From contig JAGWUO010000070.1 in NCBI GenBank assembly GCA_028868395.1, positions 1-6,769 of the forward strand: a stretch of DNA of 6,769 bases, read 5' to 3'. Numbering within the stretch: the stretch's first letter is position 1; each line of letters starts with the position of its first letter. The position numbers were made by a program, and so were the translations under genes. Below the pieces are notes generated by a model. That model was given only the letters and a program-made list of their open reading frames with translations, searched no databases and was not told where the DNA came from. Positions 6,452 to 6,769 of the stretch are shown piece after piece. Origin of the DNA: Cytophagales bacterium. Lineage in GTDB: Bacteria; Bacteroidota; Bacteroidia; Cytophagales; Spirosomataceae.

Positions 6452-6769
6452 CTAAACGTCTACTTTAGCGTATTTCGCATTCTTCTCAATAAAGTCACGA
6501 CGTGGCGCTACTTCATCTCCCATTAACATCGAGAATAATAAATCGGCTTCAATGGCAGATTCCACCGTCACTTGTTTCAAGGTACGAGACTCTGGATTCA
6601 TCGTCGTTTCCCACAATTGCTCAGCGTTCATCTCTCCAAGACCCTTATAACGTTGTACGCCTACGTTGTCTTCTTTTCCACCGCCAGCTAATTCTTGAAT
6701 GGCCTGAGCGCGTTGATCTTCAGTCCAAACATAACGCACCTGCTGTCCTTTTTTCACTTGATATAATGG
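6452..6769 (-). CDS. gyrB: DNA gyrase subunit B, C-terminal end (cut by window edge)
   Basis: The frame is open from the window edge ([15 protein letters not shown]) to a TAG at 6454-6452, giving 105 codons; the ATPase, transducer and most of the Toprim domain lie outside. The visible part is the end of Toprim and the gyrase B C-terminal domain: [22 protein letters not shown], then [29 protein letters not shown], the canonical GyrB ending. GyrB with GyrA forms the ATP-dependent type II topoisomerase that introduces negative supercoils. The roughly 170-residue insertion of enterobacterial GyrB, which would fall after the PLYxVKKG stretch, is absent, as in Bacteroidota. ParE is the alternative, but the [17 protein letters not shown] and MGDxVxPRRxFIExNA wording with the terminal V-D-V favours GyrB. 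A GTG at 6757 is an internal valine, not the start. The next gene begins 1 nt after the stop. Confidence 0.95.
   Translation of the reverse strand, partial: PLYQVKKGQQVRYVWTEDQRAQAIQELAGGGKEDNVGVQRYKGLGEMNAEQLWETTMNPESRTLKQVTVESAIEADLLFSMLMGDEVAPRRDFIEKNAKYAKVDV

Noticed and set aside
6452..6757. GTG at 6757 as a start of a 101-aa protein
   Set aside because: The frame continues upstream to the window edge with GyrB-like residues PLYQ, so the GTG is an internal valine of gyrB.

Overview
The window is a chromosomal stretch of a Bacteroidota bacterium, most likely of the order Cytophagales. The evidence is the protein style: a GyrB C-terminus without the long proteobacterial insertion, a DnaG with a divergent helical C-terminus, and Bacteroidota-type small exported proteins. 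No gene start that I checked has a convincing Shine-Dalgarno sequence, and intergenic DNA is AT-rich and short. The genus cannot be fixed from what is visible. All recognisable genes lie on the minus strand, so the biological reading order runs from high to low coordinates.

Layout in transcription order: the last 105 codons of gyrB (6769-6452); an uncharacterised 72-residue protein (6450-6232); ppk1, polyphosphate kinase (6230-3942, with an alternative start at 6128); nupC, a concentrative nucleoside transporter (3917-2679); dnaG, the replication primase (2677-725); an uncharacterised membrane-anchored or exported 172-residue protein (707-189); and the first 37 codons of a secreted, probably outer-membrane protein that runs off the left edge (113-1). 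Gaps are 1, 1, 24, 1, 17 and 75 nt, so most of the block looks like one transcription unit with stop-start coupling at three junctions. No stretch over 300 bases lacks a gene. I see no rRNA, tRNA, CRISPR array, insertion sequence or prophage.

Functionally the core is housekeeping. Gyrase and primase serve chromosome replication, NupC brings in nucleosides for salvage, and PPK1 interconverts ATP and polyphosphate. The last two genes form a different, envelope-related module, set off from the rest by the only sizeable intergenic gap.

The most notable non-coding signals are two. The first is a perfect 12-bp inverted repeat with a 5-nt loop and terminator-like A and T tracts (6165-6193), inside the 5' extension of ppk1. 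It calls the ppk1 start into question, or suggests attenuation between gyrB and ppk1. The second is a 22-bp interrupted palindrome (145-166), overlapped by an 11-bp direct repeat, directly upstream of the exported-protein gene. I found no convincing evidence of an entirely new system; the rest is ordinary core genome with two uncharacterised small proteins.
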